A stretch of DNA of 64,000 bases from Streptomyces sp. NRRL B-3428 (GCA_000721375.1 JOGW01000003.1:248001-312000), one strand, 5' to 3'; counted from the stretch's first letter, positions 8,438 through 17,410 are shown. Made by a program: numbers and translations. Notes: a model not told the origin generated them from the sequence alone.

Positions 8438-9586
8438 TTACGCCGCGTGCACGACGTCCTTCTCCTCGGCGAAGTGGCAGGCCGACTCATGGGCGGCCTG
8501 CGTGTCCTGGCCGACGAAGCGCTCCGGGATGGCCAGGAGCGGCACCTCGGTGGCGCACTTGTCCTCGGCCTTCCAGCAGCGGGTGCGGAAGCGGCAGCCC
8601 GACGGCGGGTTGGCCGGCGACGGGACGTCACCGCTGAGGATGATGCGCTCGCGACCCTCACGGGCAGCCGGGTCCGGCACCGGCACCGCGGAGAGCAGCG
8701 CCTGGGTGTACGGGTGGGTCGGGTGGTCGTAGATCTGGGTGTCGGTCCCGATCTCGGCCATCTTGCCCAGGTACATCACGCCGACACGGTCGGAGATGTG
8801 CCGGACGATCGACAGGTCGTGCGCGATGAAGATGTAGGAGAGGTTGAACTCGTCCTGCAGCTTCTCCATCAGGTTGATGACCTGCGCCTGCACCGATACG
8901 TCGAGCGCGGAGACCGGCTCGTCGCAGATGATGATCTCCGGGTTGAGCGCGAGGCCGCGGGCGATGCCGATGCGCTGGCGCTGACCGCCGGAGAACTGGT
9001 GCGGGTAGCGGTTGATGTACTCGGGGTTGAGACCCACGACGTCGAGAAGGTCCTGGACCTTCTTGCGACGGTCACCCTTCGGCGCCACCTCGGGGTGGAT
9101 GTCGAAGGGCTCCCCGATGATGTCGCCGACCGTCATACGCGGGTTCAGCGAGGTGTACGGGTCCTGGAACACCATCTGGATGTTGCGGCGCACGGCCTTG
9201 AGCGCGCGCCCCGAAAGCCGGGTGATGTCCTGGCCCTTGTAGAAGACCTCGCCCGCCGTGGCGGACTCCAGCATCATCAGGAGCTTGGCGACCGTGGACT
9301 TGCCACAGCCGGACTCGCCCACGATGCCGAGGGTCTCGCCCTGGTACAGGTCGAAGCTGATCCCGTCGACGGCCTTGACCGCGCCGATCTGCTTCTTGAA
9401 GAGGATGCCCTGGGTCAGCGGGAAGTGCTTGACCAGGTTGCGCACCTGCAGGATCGGCTCGCCCCGCTCGACCGGCGCCTCGATGGCGGCGACGGCCTCC
9501 GTCTCGGTGGCGGCGTCGACGGTCTCCACCTCGGTGACGTTGGGAGTCGCGTCCACCGGCTCGTCCTTCTTGCTCAACTCAGCCAT
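8438..9586 (-). CDS. Oligopeptide/dipeptide ABC importer ATPase, OppF/DppF type (operon 2)
   Basis: A 382-residue ATPase, nearly the same as the operon 1 protein across the core ([26 protein letters not shown]) and in the C-terminal Cys motif ([15 protein letters not shown] plus ACHF). It differs by an acidic N-terminal extension of about 40 residues rich in Glu, Val and Thr. Walker B has Cys before Asp (ICDEP) where operon 1 has Ala. The start overlaps the OppD-type stop by 8 bp. It is the last gene of operon 2, followed by a strong terminator. Confidence 0.96.
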   Translation of the reverse strand: MAELSKKDEPVDATPNVTEVETVDAATETEAVAAIEAPVERGEPILQVRNLVKHFPLTQGILFKKQIGAVKAVDGISFDLYQGETLGIVGESGCGKSTVAKLLMMLESATAGEVFYKGQDITRLSGRALKAVRRNIQMVFQDPYTSLNPRMTVGDIIGEPFDIHPEVAPKGDRRKKVQDLLDVVGLNPEYINRYPHQFSGGQRQRIGIARGLALNPEIIICDEPVSALDVSVQAQVINLMEKLQDEFNLSYIFIAHDLSIVRHISDRVGVMYLGKMAEIGTDTQIYDHPTHPYTQALLSAVPVPDPAAREGRERIILSGDVPSPANPPSGCRFRTRCWKAEDKCATEVPLLAIPERFVGQDTQAAHESACHFAEEKDVVHAA

Positions 9587-10637
9587 GGATCGTCTCCTTC
9601 CAGAAGTGGCACGCGCTGCCGCGGCCGACCAGCTCGCCGCCGTCCCGCTCGGTCACCGGGTGCAGCACGGGGATGTCCGTACGGCACAGGTCGGTGGCCT
9701 GCGGACAGCGCGGGTTGAAGGCGCAGCCGCTGGGGATACGGGTCAGGTTGGGCGGCAGACCCTTGATCGCGTAGAGCTCCGAGCCCTTCTGGTCGAGCCG
9801 CGGAATCGACTCGAGCAGACCCTTGGTGTACGGGTGCGCGGGGCGCTTGTACAGCTCGTGCACGGGCGCGGTCTCGACGATGCGGCCCGCGTACATGACG
9901 GCGATCTTGTCCGCGACATCGGCGACGACGCCGAGGTCGTGGGTGATCAGGATCAGACCCATGTTGTACTCGCGCTGAAGATCCGCGAGCAGCTCCATGA
10001 CCTGGGCCTGAACGGTCACGTCGAGCGCGGTGGTCGGCTCGTCCGCGATGATCAGGTCAGGCTCGAGGGCCAGTGCCATCGCGATCATGATGCGCTGGCG
10101 CATACCGCCGGAGAACTGGTGGGGGTAGTCGTTCACCCGCGCCTTGGCGGCGGGGATGTTGACCCTTTCCATCAGCTCGATGGCCTTGGCCTTCGCCTCC
10201 TTCTTGGAGGCGCCCTGGTGCACGCGGTACATCTCGCCGAGCTGATAGCCCACGGAGAGCACCGGGTTGAGCGAGGAGAGCGCGTCCTGGAAGATCATCG
10301 CGATCTTCTGGCCGCGGATCCTGCGACGCTCCTCGTTGGACATCTTGAGCATGTCCTCGCCGCGGAAGAGGATCTCTCCCTTGGGGATACGGCCCGGCGG
10401 CATGTCCAGGATGCCCATGATCGCCTGCGCGGTCACGGACTTGCCGGAGCCGGACTCGCCGAGGACGGCGAGGGTCTCGCCGGCGCTGACGGTGTAGTTC
10501 ACACCGTTCACGGCCTTGGCGACACCGTCACGGGTGCTGAACTCCACGTGCAGATCGCGGACTTCGAGCAGCGGGCCGCCGAAGTCGTCCGAGCCGCGCG
10601 GGCTGGGGACGCTCGACTTCTTGTCGATGGTGGTCAT
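9579..10637 (-). CDS. Oligopeptide/dipeptide ABC importer ATPase, OppD/DppD type (operon 2)
   Basis: A 352-residue ATPase with [14 protein letters not shown] and LIIADEP motifs and the C-terminal Cys-rich Opp/Dpp extension ([15 protein letters not shown] plus ACHF). I place the start at the ATG at 10637 (MTTIDKKSS), which has GGGAGG just upstream. The frame stays open far into the preceding permease gene, but that is a high-GC artefact. Compared with the operon 1 copy it has about 20 extra N-terminal residues. It overlaps the next gene by 8 bp and starts 11 bp after the permease stop. Confidence 0.95.
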   Translation of the reverse strand: MTTIDKKSSVPSPRGSDDFGGPLLEVRDLHVEFSTRDGVAKAVNGVNYTVSAGETLAVLGESGSGKSVTAQAIMGILDMPPGRIPKGEILFRGEDMLKMSNEERRRIRGQKIAMIFQDALSSLNPVLSVGYQLGEMYRVHQGASKKEAKAKAIELMERVNIPAAKARVNDYPHQFSGGMRQRIMIAMALALEPDLIIADEPTTALDVTVQAQVMELLADLQREYNMGLILITHDLGVVADVADKIAVMYAGRIVETAPVHELYKRPAHPYTKGLLESIPRLDQKGSELYAIKGLPPNLTRIPSGCAFNPRCPQATDLCRTDIPVLHPVTERDGGELVGRGSACHFWKETIHG

Positions 10638-10648
10638 GTACGCCTCCC

Positions 10649-11602
10649 TCAGCGGAGCTTGGGGTCGAGGGCGTTGCGTACCGCATCGCCGAACATCAGG
10701 AACGAGAGCACCGTGATCGAGACCATCACCGACGGCACGATCAGGGTGTGGGGGGCGATGCGCAGGTCCGTACGGCCGGCGGCGACGTCGCCGCCCCAGG
10801 ACACGGTCGGCTCGGTGAGGCCCACGCCGAGGAACGACAGGGTGGCCTCGGCCGCGATGTAACCGCCGAGGGCGATGGTCGCCACGACGATGATCGGCGC
10901 GATCGCGTTCGGCAGGATGTGCCGGAACAGGATCCGTGTGGTCGAGGCTCCGAGCGCCTTGGCCGCCACCACGTAGTCGGCCTGCTTGATGGTGATCACC
11001 GCGCCGCGGGCGACACGGGCGATCTGGGTCCAGCCGAGGAAGGCGAGCGCCAGGATGACCACCCAGACGCTGCGCTTCTCGAAGGAGTTGAGGACGACCA
11101 GCGCGCCGAGCAGGAACGGGATGCCCAGGAAGATGTCGGTCGTACGGGAGAGCAGCGTGTCGGTCCAGCCACCGAAGTAGCCGGCGATCATGCCGATGAA
11201 CGTGCCGAGGACGGTGACGCAGACGGTCACACCGACACCGACGGTGATCGAGGCGCGGGCACCGTAGACGATGCGCGCGTAGATCGAGCGTCCCTGTCCG
11301 TCGAAGCCGAGCCAGTCGCGCTGGAACACGTGGCCCCACTGCGGCGGCTGACGGAAGTCGCGGGCCAGGTTCTCCACGTCACGCGGCGAGGCGCTGGTGA
11401 ACAGGCTGGGCCATATCGCCATCACCAGAAGGAAGAAGATGAGAACGGCGGAGACCAGGAACAGCGGGTTGCGCCGCAGGTCGTGCCAGGCGTCGGACCA
11501 GAGGCTGCGCGGCTTGGCGGGAGCCGGACCGGTGTCCGTGACAACGGCGGCTGCCGGTTCGGCAGTTGCGGTCGTGACCTTCTCAGCGGTCTTGTCAGGC
11601 AT
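10649..11602 (-). CDS. Peptide ABC importer permease, OppC/DppC type (operon 2)
   Basis: A 317-residue permease: a hydrophilic N-terminus (MPDKTAEKVTTATAEP), a first span (LFLVSAVLIFFLLVMAIW), an extracellular loop and the BPD_transp_1 core with EAA loop ALGASTTRILFRHILPNAI. The C-terminus GDAVRNALDPKLR matches the operon 1 paralogue. It starts 8 bp inside the upstream permease gene (MPDK... overlapping its TGA), the same overlap as in operon 1, which supports both the start codon and a common origin of the two operons. Confidence 0.95.
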   Translation of the reverse strand: MPDKTAEKVTTATAEPAAAVVTDTGPAPAKPRSLWSDAWHDLRRNPLFLVSAVLIFFLLVMAIWPSLFTSASPRDVENLARDFRQPPQWGHVFQRDWLGFDGQGRSIYARIVYGARASITVGVGVTVCVTVLGTFIGMIAGYFGGWTDTLLSRTTDIFLGIPFLLGALVVLNSFEKRSVWVVILALAFLGWTQIARVARGAVITIKQADYVVAAKALGASTTRILFRHILPNAIAPIIVVATIALGGYIAAEATLSFLGVGLTEPTVSWGGDVAAGRTDLRIAPHTLIVPSVMVSITVLSFLMFGDAVRNALDPKLR

Positions 11603-12524
11603 ACCGGATCCTCGGGTCCAGGACCGCGTAAAGCAGGTCGACGATCAAGCTGGTGACGAGGTAGATGACGACGATCAGCGAGGCGATACCCACGACCGTG
11701 GCGCCTTCACGCCGGGTGAGCGCCTCGTAGATCTCGACGCCGATACCTCGCACGTTGAAGATGCCCTCGGTCACGATGGCGCCCGTCATCAGGTTGCCGA
11801 CCTCGATACCGAGGAAGGTGACCACGGGAATCAGGGAGTTGCGCATCAGGTGCACACCGATGACACGGCGGCGCGGCAGCCCCTTGGCCACAGCGGTACG
11901 CATGTAGTCCGCGCGCAGGTTCTCGGCGATCGACGTGCGGGTCAATCGGGCGACGTACGCGAGGGACAAGGATGCCAACACGATGGCCGGCAGAAGTAGT
12001 TGCGACCAGTCGGTCGAGTCGTTCACGTTCGGTTCCATGATCTCGAACTGGAACGCGAACAGGTACTGCAGCAGGAAGCCCAGCACGAAGGACGGCATCG
12101 AGACCAGGACGAGCGTGAGACCCAGCAGACCGCGGTCGCGCATCGTGTCGGGCTTGAGGCCCGCGACGATGCCGAGGCCGATGCCCACGAGCGACACGAA
12201 CGTGAAGGCGAAGATCGTCAGCCGGAGCGTGACCGGGAACGCATCCGCGATCACGTCGGCGATCGGACGCTGACTTGCGATCTGCGTACCGAAGTCGCCC
12301 TGGAAAAGATTGGTCATGTAGTGCACGTATTGCTGAAGGAGCGGCTGATCAAGGCCGAGATCCTTCTTGATACTCGCGACCACAGTCGGGTCGTACGCCT
12401 GATCCCCCATCATCGCCCGGACGGGATCGCCGGGCAGGGCGTACATCATGCAGAAGATGAGCAGTGTTGACCCGATGAACACCGGGATCATCTGGAGCAG
12501 TCGTCGTGCGACATAGCGCCCCAT
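11595..12524 (-). CDS. Peptide ABC importer permease, OppB/DppB type (operon 2)
   Basis: A 309-residue permease with the DppB-type N-terminal span (MGRYVARRLLQMIPVFIG), a BPD_transp_1 domain with EAA loop GLPRRRVIGVHLMRNSLIPV, and the same VDLLYAVLDPRIRYA end as its operon 1 paralogue. It forms the translocation pore with the OppC-type gene that follows. The 138 bp between it and the binding-protein gene hold two hairpins. The ribosome site (AGGCACC) is weaker than that of the binding protein, consistent with lower expression of the membrane components. Confidence 0.95.
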   Translation of the reverse strand: MGRYVARRLLQMIPVFIGSTLLIFCMMYALPGDPVRAMMGDQAYDPTVVASIKKDLGLDQPLLQQYVHYMTNLFQGDFGTQIASQRPIADVIADAFPVTLRLTIFAFTFVSLVGIGLGIVAGLKPDTMRDRGLLGLTLVLVSMPSFVLGFLLQYLFAFQFEIMEPNVNDSTDWSQLLLPAIVLASLSLAYVARLTRTSIAENLRADYMRTAVAKGLPRRRVIGVHLMRNSLIPVVTFLGIEVGNLMTGAIVTEGIFNVRGIGVEIYEALTRREGATVVGIASLIVVIYLVTSLIVDLLYAVLDPRIRYA

Positions 12525-12556
12525 AGGTGCCTCCGTGAGGGGTTACTACAGGTGCG

Positions 12557-12625
12557 GGGGCCGCTCCCTGATCCAGGGAGCGGCCCCGTGCAACCTCCCC
12601 ACCGCCGCCTCGCGGCAGCGGTGGG
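12557..12625 (-). terminator. Intra-operon double hairpin between binding protein and permeases (operon 2)
   Basis: A perfect 14-bp stem (12557-12570 with 12574-12587, GGGGCCGCTCCCTG/CAGGGAGCGGCCCC, loop ATC) is preceded on the minus strand by a second hairpin (12598-12605 with 12618-12625, CCCACCGC/GCGGTGGG). It occupies the same position as the hairpin of operon 1 and probably makes the lipoprotein message more abundant than the permease and ATPase message. Confidence 0.85.
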
Positions 12626-12662
12626 TCAACGGCCGAGTTGGGGATGAGGCCCGAAGGCTCGA

Positions 12663-14285
12663 CTACTTGGTGGTGACGCCCCACACTTCGAGGTCACCGT
12701 GGAAGTCGACCACGACGTTGTCGACGTTCTTGCCGTGGCCACCGTTGATGCGGTAGTACCACAGCGGGATCGCCGGCATGTGCTCGAGGAGCTGCTTCTC
12801 GACCTCCTGGAAGGCCTTCACCGACTCGTCGAGCGACTTGGCGTTGTCCGCCTTGTTCATCGCCTCGTCGATCTCCTTGTTGGAGAACCGGCCGTTGTTG
12901 GCCTCGGCGGTGGAGTGGTAAAGCTCCTTCATGAAGTTGGCGTTGACCGGGTAGTCGGCAACCCAACCACCGCGGTACATGCCCTTGACCTGGTCGTTGT
13001 CACGGGCCTCGAGGTCCGTGGCGAAGTCAGGCTTCGGGTCGCCCACGCAGTCCACACCGGTGGCCTTGCGGATGGACTCGCAGACAGCGGTCACCCACTC
13101 CTTGTGCCCACCATCGGTGTTGTACTGGATGGTGAACTTGTTGCCCGGAACGCCACCGCCCTCTTCGACGAGCTTCTTGGCCTTGACCGGGTCGTACTTG
13201 AACACGTCCGTGCCCAGGTCCTGGTTGCCCTTGACGCCCGGCGGCACGAAGCCGACGGCCGGCGTACGGGTGTTGTTCAGGACGGTCTTGGTGATCGTGT
13301 CACGGTCGATCGCCATGGACAGACCCTGGAGAACCTTGGGGTCGATGTCCTTGAACGTCTTCGAGTAGAACGCCGGGGTCAGCGTCTGGATGGCCGCGTA
13401 CGGCTGCTCGATCGCGCCGTCACCGAGGTCCTGCTTGTACTTCGGCAGGTCCGTCGGGCCGACCTGGCGGATCATGTCCAGGTTGCCGGAGACGACGTCC
13501 TTGTACGCGGCCTCGAGGGTCGTGTACGACTTGAACTGGACGCCGCTGTTCTTGGCCTTGTTCGGACCCTTGTAGTCCGCGTAGGCCTTGACCTGGATGA
13601 GCTTCTTGTGGTCCCACTTCTCGAAGGTGTAGGGACCGTTACCGATCGGCTTCTGACCGAAGGCCTTCGGGTCGTCGTAGAACACCTTGGGCAGCGGGGC
13701 CCACGTGGCGTAACCGAGCTTGTAGTTGAAGTACGGCATGGCCGCCTTCAGCTCGATCGTGAAGGTGTGGTCGTCGACGATCTTCAGGCCGGACATGGTC
13801 TCGGCCTTCGGGTCACCCTTCTCGGGGTGGACGTCGGCGTAGCCGGCGATGTCCTGGAACCAGAAGGAGTTCTGCTGGTTGTTCTTGATGTTCGCGTACC
13901 AGTTCCACGCGTCGACGTACGACTTCGCCGTGACGTCTTCGCCGTTGTGGAACTTCCAGTCCTTCTTGAGCTTCACGGTCCAGGTCTTGGAGTCCGTGGT
14001 CTCAACCGACTCGGCGTTCGTGTAAACGATGTTGCCGTCGCCGTCGAAGTCCAGCAGCTGCGTGAACAGGGACTGGATGACGTACGAGCCGTTGGACTCG
14101 TTCGTGTCGGCCGGGATCAGCGGCTTCTGGGGCTCGCCGACGTCGATGGACACGTAGCCGGCCGGCTTGCCGCCGGTACCGCCCTTGCCGCCCTTGTCAC
14201 CGTCGTCGCTACCGCCACAGGCAGTCGCGCCCAGCGCCACCGCGGTGGCTATCGCGACCCACTTGGCGCTGTTGGCACCACGCAT
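12663..14285 (-). CDS. Peptide ABC importer substrate-binding lipoprotein, family 5 (operon 2)
   Basis: A 540-residue lipoprotein receptor. I chose the ATG at 14285 (MRGANSAKWVAIATAVALGA), which has AGGAGG upstream, rather than the open frame to 14402. The lipobox GATAC is followed by a Gly/Asp/Lys linker (GGSDDGDKGGKGG) and then an SBP_bac_5 domain. Its signal sequence resembles that of the operon 1 receptor (MRGATHAKW), pointing to duplication, but the mature parts have diverged. It is lysine- and aspartate-rich. It should deliver oligopeptides to the permeases encoded downstream; the peptide is unknown. Confidence 0.95.
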   Translation of the reverse strand: MRGANSAKWVAIATAVALGATACGGSDDGDKGGKGGTGGKPAGYVSIDVGEPQKPLIPADTNESNGSYVIQSLFTQLLDFDGDGNIVYTNAESVETTDSKTWTVKLKKDWKFHNGEDVTAKSYVDAWNWYANIKNNQQNSFWFQDIAGYADVHPEKGDPKAETMSGLKIVDDHTFTIELKAAMPYFNYKLGYATWAPLPKVFYDDPKAFGQKPIGNGPYTFEKWDHKKLIQVKAYADYKGPNKAKNSGVQFKSYTTLEAAYKDVVSGNLDMIRQVGPTDLPKYKQDLGDGAIEQPYAAIQTLTPAFYSKTFKDIDPKVLQGLSMAIDRDTITKTVLNNTRTPAVGFVPPGVKGNQDLGTDVFKYDPVKAKKLVEEGGGVPGNKFTIQYNTDGGHKEWVTAVCESIRKATGVDCVGDPKPDFATDLEARDNDQVKGMYRGGWVADYPVNANFMKELYHSTAEANNGRFSNKEIDEAMNKADNAKSLDESVKAFQEVEKQLLEHMPAIPLWYYRINGGHGKNVDNVVVDFHGDLEVWGVTTK

Positions 14286-14704
14286 GGGTTCCTCCTCATG
14301 AGTCCACTTGTTCACTACAAGAGAGGGCACGTGATGCATTGCCGACACCCCTGACGGCGATGATCGTGTGCCCCAGTGTGCTCGTGAGTCGGCGCTCCCC
14401 ACAGCGCGTGACCCATTGACCCGAGCTCTACGCGGTCAACTATTAGCCATGGGGTACCGGGCGACCACACTCTTTTGGTCTCGGTTCGATCACACCTGTC
14501 GCCTACTTCTTCCGAAATACGGACAAACCGATCCGAGATAGATGCTCGCGAAACGGACTCGTTACACATCTATCGGTCAGGAGCGTCCGCATTCCGGACA
14601 TCCCGAGGTGAAAAACCGGTTGCGGGTCAACACGCGTAGCGTCGGACGGACCACGCACAGTGGTAAGGGTCCCCGGACACGGCGACAGAAGCCCCCGGGC
14701 ATGC
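14286..14704 (-). promoter_or_regulatory. Upstream region of operon 2 with an inverted repeat; no confident promoter
   Basis: This 419-bp non-coding stretch must contain the operon 2 promoter. It is less GC-rich than its surroundings. It holds an inverted repeat GATAGATG (14537-14544) / CATCTATC (14567-14574), about 250-290 bp upstream of the start codon. A possible -35 TTGACC (minus strand, 14439-14434) has no convincing -10 partner. No ORF here has a convincing start or coding bias. Confidence 0.4.
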
Positions 14705-14750
14705 AACCGGCCCGACTCTACGCCCAGTTGGGCGCGGAGTCGGGCCGGTT
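14705..14750 (-). terminator. Terminator of typA
   Basis: A 14-bp perfect outer stem (14705-14718 with 14737-14750, AACCGGCCCGACTC/GAGTCGGGCCGGTT) encloses a second stem CGCCC/GGGCG with loop AGTT. It lies 62 nt after the typA stop codon. Confidence 0.9.
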
Positions 14751-14811
14751 CTACAGCCTTTGAATCAGCCTTGAATCAGGCGTGAATCAGGCGTGATGCG
14801 TCAGACACGCA

Positions 14812-16719
14812 TCAGGCGTTCTTGGCGCGCGAGGCCGCGCGGGCGCGGGTCGTCTTGTCCAGGTTCACCTTGCGGATACGCACGGCCTCCGGGGTCACCT
14901 CGACGCACTCGTCGTCGCGGCAGAACTCCAGGGACTGCTCGAGGGAGAGCTTGCGCGGCGGGACGATCGCCTCGAAGGAGTCGGCCGAGGCCGAGCGCAT
15001 GTTGGTGAGCTTCTTCTCCTTGGTGATGTTCACGTCCATGTCGTCGGCGCGCGAGTTCTCGCCGACGATCATGCCCTCGTACACCTCGGTGCCGGGGTCG
15101 GTGAACAGCACGCCGCGCTCCTGCAGGTTGGTCATCGCGAACGCGGTGACCGCACCGGCGCGGTCGGCGACCAGCGAACCGTTGTTACGGGTCGCCAGGG
15201 TGCCGAACCACGGCTCGAGGCCCTCGTGGATGGAGTGCGCGATGCCCGTACCGCGGGTCTGCGTCAGGAACTCCGTACGGAAGCCGATGAGGCCACGCGA
15301 CGGCACGACGAACTCCAGACGGACCCAGCCGGAGCCGTGGTTCGACATGTTGTCCATACGGCCCTTGCGGACACCCATGAGCTGGGTGACGGCGCCCATG
15401 TGCTCCTCGGGCACGTCGATCGTCATGCGCTCGACGGGCTCGTGCGTCTTGCCGTCGATCTGCTGCGTGACGACCTGCGGCTTGCCGATGGTGAGCTCGA
15501 AGCCCTCACGGCGCATCTGCTCGACCAGGATGGCGAGCGCCAGCTCACCGCGGCCCTGCACCTCCCAGGCGTCGGGACGCTCGGTGTCGAGGACGCGCAG
15601 CGAGACGTTACCGATGAGCTCGCGGTCCAGACGGTCCTTGACCTGACGGGCGGTGACCTTGCGGTCCTTGACCGCGGCCTTGTTGTCCGCGCCCTTGCCC
15701 GTGCCGCCACGGCCGACCAGCGGCGAGGTGTTGGTACCGATGGTCATGGAGATCGCCGGCTCGTCCACCGTGATGAGCGGCAGCGCGATCGGGTTCTCGG
15801 TGTCGGCGAGGGTCTCGCCGATCATGATGTCCGGGATACCGGCGACGGCGCAGATATCGCCCGGGCCGGCCTTCTCGGCCGGCTTGCGGGTGAGCGCCTC
15901 GGTCATCATCAGCTCGGTGATGCGGACGTTCGCGATCGTGCCGTCGCGCTTGATCCAGGCCACGGTCTGGCCCTTGCGCAGCTCGCCCTGCTCGACACGG
16001 AGCAGCGCGATACGGCCGAGGAAGTTGTCGGCGTCGAGGTTCGTGACGTGCGCCTGCAGCGGGGCGCTCTCGTCGTACTCCGGAGCCGGGACGTGCTCCA
16101 GGATCGTCGAGAAGAACGGCTCCAGGCTGTCGCTGTCGGCCGGGACGGTGCCGTCCTGGGGCTTGGTCAGCGAGGCGATGCCGTCACGGCCGCAGGCGTA
16201 GACGATCGGGAACTCGATCTGGTCCTCGTCGGCGTCCAGGTCGAGGAAGAGGTCGTACGTCTCGTTGACGACCTCGTCGATCCGGGAGTCCGGACGGTCC
16301 GTCTTGTTGATGCAGAGGATCACGGGCAGCCGCTGCTGCAGCGCCTTGCGCAGCACGAAGCGGGTCTGCGGGAGGGGGCCCTCCGAGGCGTCCACGAGCA
16401 GGACGACGGCATCCACCATCGACAGACCGCGCTCGACCTCACCACCGAAGTCGGCGTGGCCGGGGGTGTCGATGATGTTGATGGTGATGACGTCGCCGCC
16501 ATCCTTGGGGTGGTACTTGACGGCCGTGTTCTTGGCCAGGATCGTGATGCCCTTCTCACGCTCCAGGTCGTTCGAGTCCATCATGCGGTCGTCGAGGGAC
16601 TCGGCGGCGTGCGCGGCGAAGGAGCCGGCCTGCTTGAGCATGGCGTCGACGATGGTCGTCTTGCCGTGGTCGACGTGGGCGACGATGGCTACGTTTCGAA
16701 TGTCGTGGCGCGTGGGCAC
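14812..16719 (-). CDS. typA: Translational GTPase TypA/BipA
   Basis: A 635-residue ribosome-associated GTPase of the EF-G family, involved in ribosome assembly and stress responses. G1 (AHVDHGKTT), G3 (DTPGHADFGGEV) and G4 (NKTD) are intact near the N-terminus. Domain II, EF-G-like domains III and V and the TypA-specific C-terminal domain follow. I start it at the GTG at 16719 (PTRHDIRNVAIVAHVDHGK), the usual TypA N-terminus, with GGGAG about 11 nt upstream; the open frame to 16830 is probably spurious. The Lys/Arg-rich tail (TTRARAASRAKNA) is typical of actinobacterial TypA. It appears to be a single-gene unit. Confidence 0.97.
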   Translation of the reverse strand: MPTRHDIRNVAIVAHVDHGKTTIVDAMLKQAGSFAAHAAESLDDRMMDSNDLEREKGITILAKNTAVKYHPKDGGDVITINIIDTPGHADFGGEVERGLSMVDAVVLLVDASEGPLPQTRFVLRKALQQRLPVILCINKTDRPDSRIDEVVNETYDLFLDLDADEDQIEFPIVYACGRDGIASLTKPQDGTVPADSDSLEPFFSTILEHVPAPEYDESAPLQAHVTNLDADNFLGRIALLRVEQGELRKGQTVAWIKRDGTIANVRITELMMTEALTRKPAEKAGPGDICAVAGIPDIMIGETLADTENPIALPLITVDEPAISMTIGTNTSPLVGRGGTGKGADNKAAVKDRKVTARQVKDRLDRELIGNVSLRVLDTERPDAWEVQGRGELALAILVEQMRREGFELTIGKPQVVTQQIDGKTHEPVERMTIDVPEEHMGAVTQLMGVRKGRMDNMSNHGSGWVRLEFVVPSRGLIGFRTEFLTQTRGTGIAHSIHEGLEPWFGTLATRNNGSLVADRAGAVTAFAMTNLQERGVLFTDPGTEVYEGMIVGENSRADDMDVNITKEKKLTNMRSASADSFEAIVPPRKLSLEQSLEFCRDDECVEVTPEAVRIRKVNLDKTTRARAASRAKNA

Positions 16720-16902
16720 GTGCGGTGCTTCTCCCGGGACGAGTGGTTCTAGCGAGCGGCTGTCGCGTATCTCTCGATGCACGCGATGCGTACGGGGTAC
16801 GCCGACGCCGCGCCGGGCTGGACACGCCACGGCCTTACCCCATCCTACGTGGGGTCGGGGGTGGTGGCCTGCGCGGGGCCCGTCCGGGTCGCTGGCCTGC
16901 GG

Positions 16903-17205
16903 TTACGCGCTCTGTGACAGCGGCGCGAACTCCACTCGCAGCTGTAGGTCGAGCGCGCGGGCCAGTCGGTCGAGCACCGGAATGGTCGGCACGGTGCCGC
17001 CGCCCTCGAAGCGCGCCACGGCGGACTGCGTCATGCCGGCACGCTGCCCGAGGTCCGCCTGCGAGAGCCCGAGCTCCCGACGCTGGCGGCGCACGGCCTC
17101 CCCCAGAGCGAAGCGCAGCTGCGCTGCCGCGTACTCCTCTTCGATCTCGGGCGTGATCGGTCGAGCCTGCCGGGCGTCCCCGAGGCTGGTCCGCTGCTGG
17201 GTCAT
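16903..17205 (-). CDS. XRE-family helix-turn-helix antitoxin-like regulator
   Basis: A 100-residue protein whose C-terminal two thirds is a classical Cro/CI HTH (LGLSQADLGQRAGMTQSAVARFEGG). This layout is typical of HigA-type antitoxins encoded after their toxin. The start is the ATG at 17205, which has a strong ribosome site (AGGAGGAG) and overlaps the stop of the upstream toxin remnant by 4 bp (ATGA). Such proteins neutralise the toxin and repress their own promoter. Because the toxin reading frame is broken, this is probably an orphan antitoxin or a free-standing repressor. Confidence 0.88.
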   Translation of the reverse strand: MTQQRTSLGDARQARPITPEIEEEYAAAQLRFALGEAVRRQRRELGLSQADLGQRAGMTQSAVARFEGGGTVPTIPVLDRLARALDLQLRVEFAPLSQSA

Positions 17206-17410
17206 GACTCCTCCTCGTCCACGATGTGCGCTTCGGTCCTGCACCGCTCCATGGCCGCCCGCGCTCGGTCGATCTCGGCGAACTCGCGCATTCTCGTCTT
17301 CATGGCTCGCTGAGATGGACTCCGCGCGCTTCCAGCAGGTCGAAATGCATCAGGGCTTGGGCCCAGCGCTTGTCGTCGAGCCCGGACAACCACTCCGCGA
17401 CTTCCGGCAT
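17202..17410 (-). pseudogene. Internally deleted RelE/HigB-type toxin
   Basis: Two pieces of one toxin family lie in different frames and meet at about 17300-17305. The first reads MPEVAEWLSGLDDKRWAQAL and goes on to EARGVHLSEP, then hits a stop at 17300-17302. The second begins at 17303 with MKTRMREFAEIDRARAAMER and ends VDEEES at 17202. From memory of the family, the N-terminal helices should continue with a beta-sheet core carrying basic catalytic residues, ending in a strand followed by F-R-K-T-R. That core, roughly 45 residues, is missing. The true start may lie upstream of 17410 (frame open to 17539). The intact antitoxin follows with a 4-bp overlap. Confidence 0.75.

Noticed and set aside
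10638..11339. N-terminal extension of the operon 2 OppD-type ATPase
   Set aside because: The extension is the shadow of the OppC-type permease gene and is Arg/Pro/His-rich. The ATG at 10637 has GGGAGG and gives a typical OppD N-terminus.
14434..14439. TTGACC as the -35 of the operon 2 promoter
   Set aside because: No acceptable -10 hexamer lies 16-19 bp downstream, so I did not list it as a promoter.
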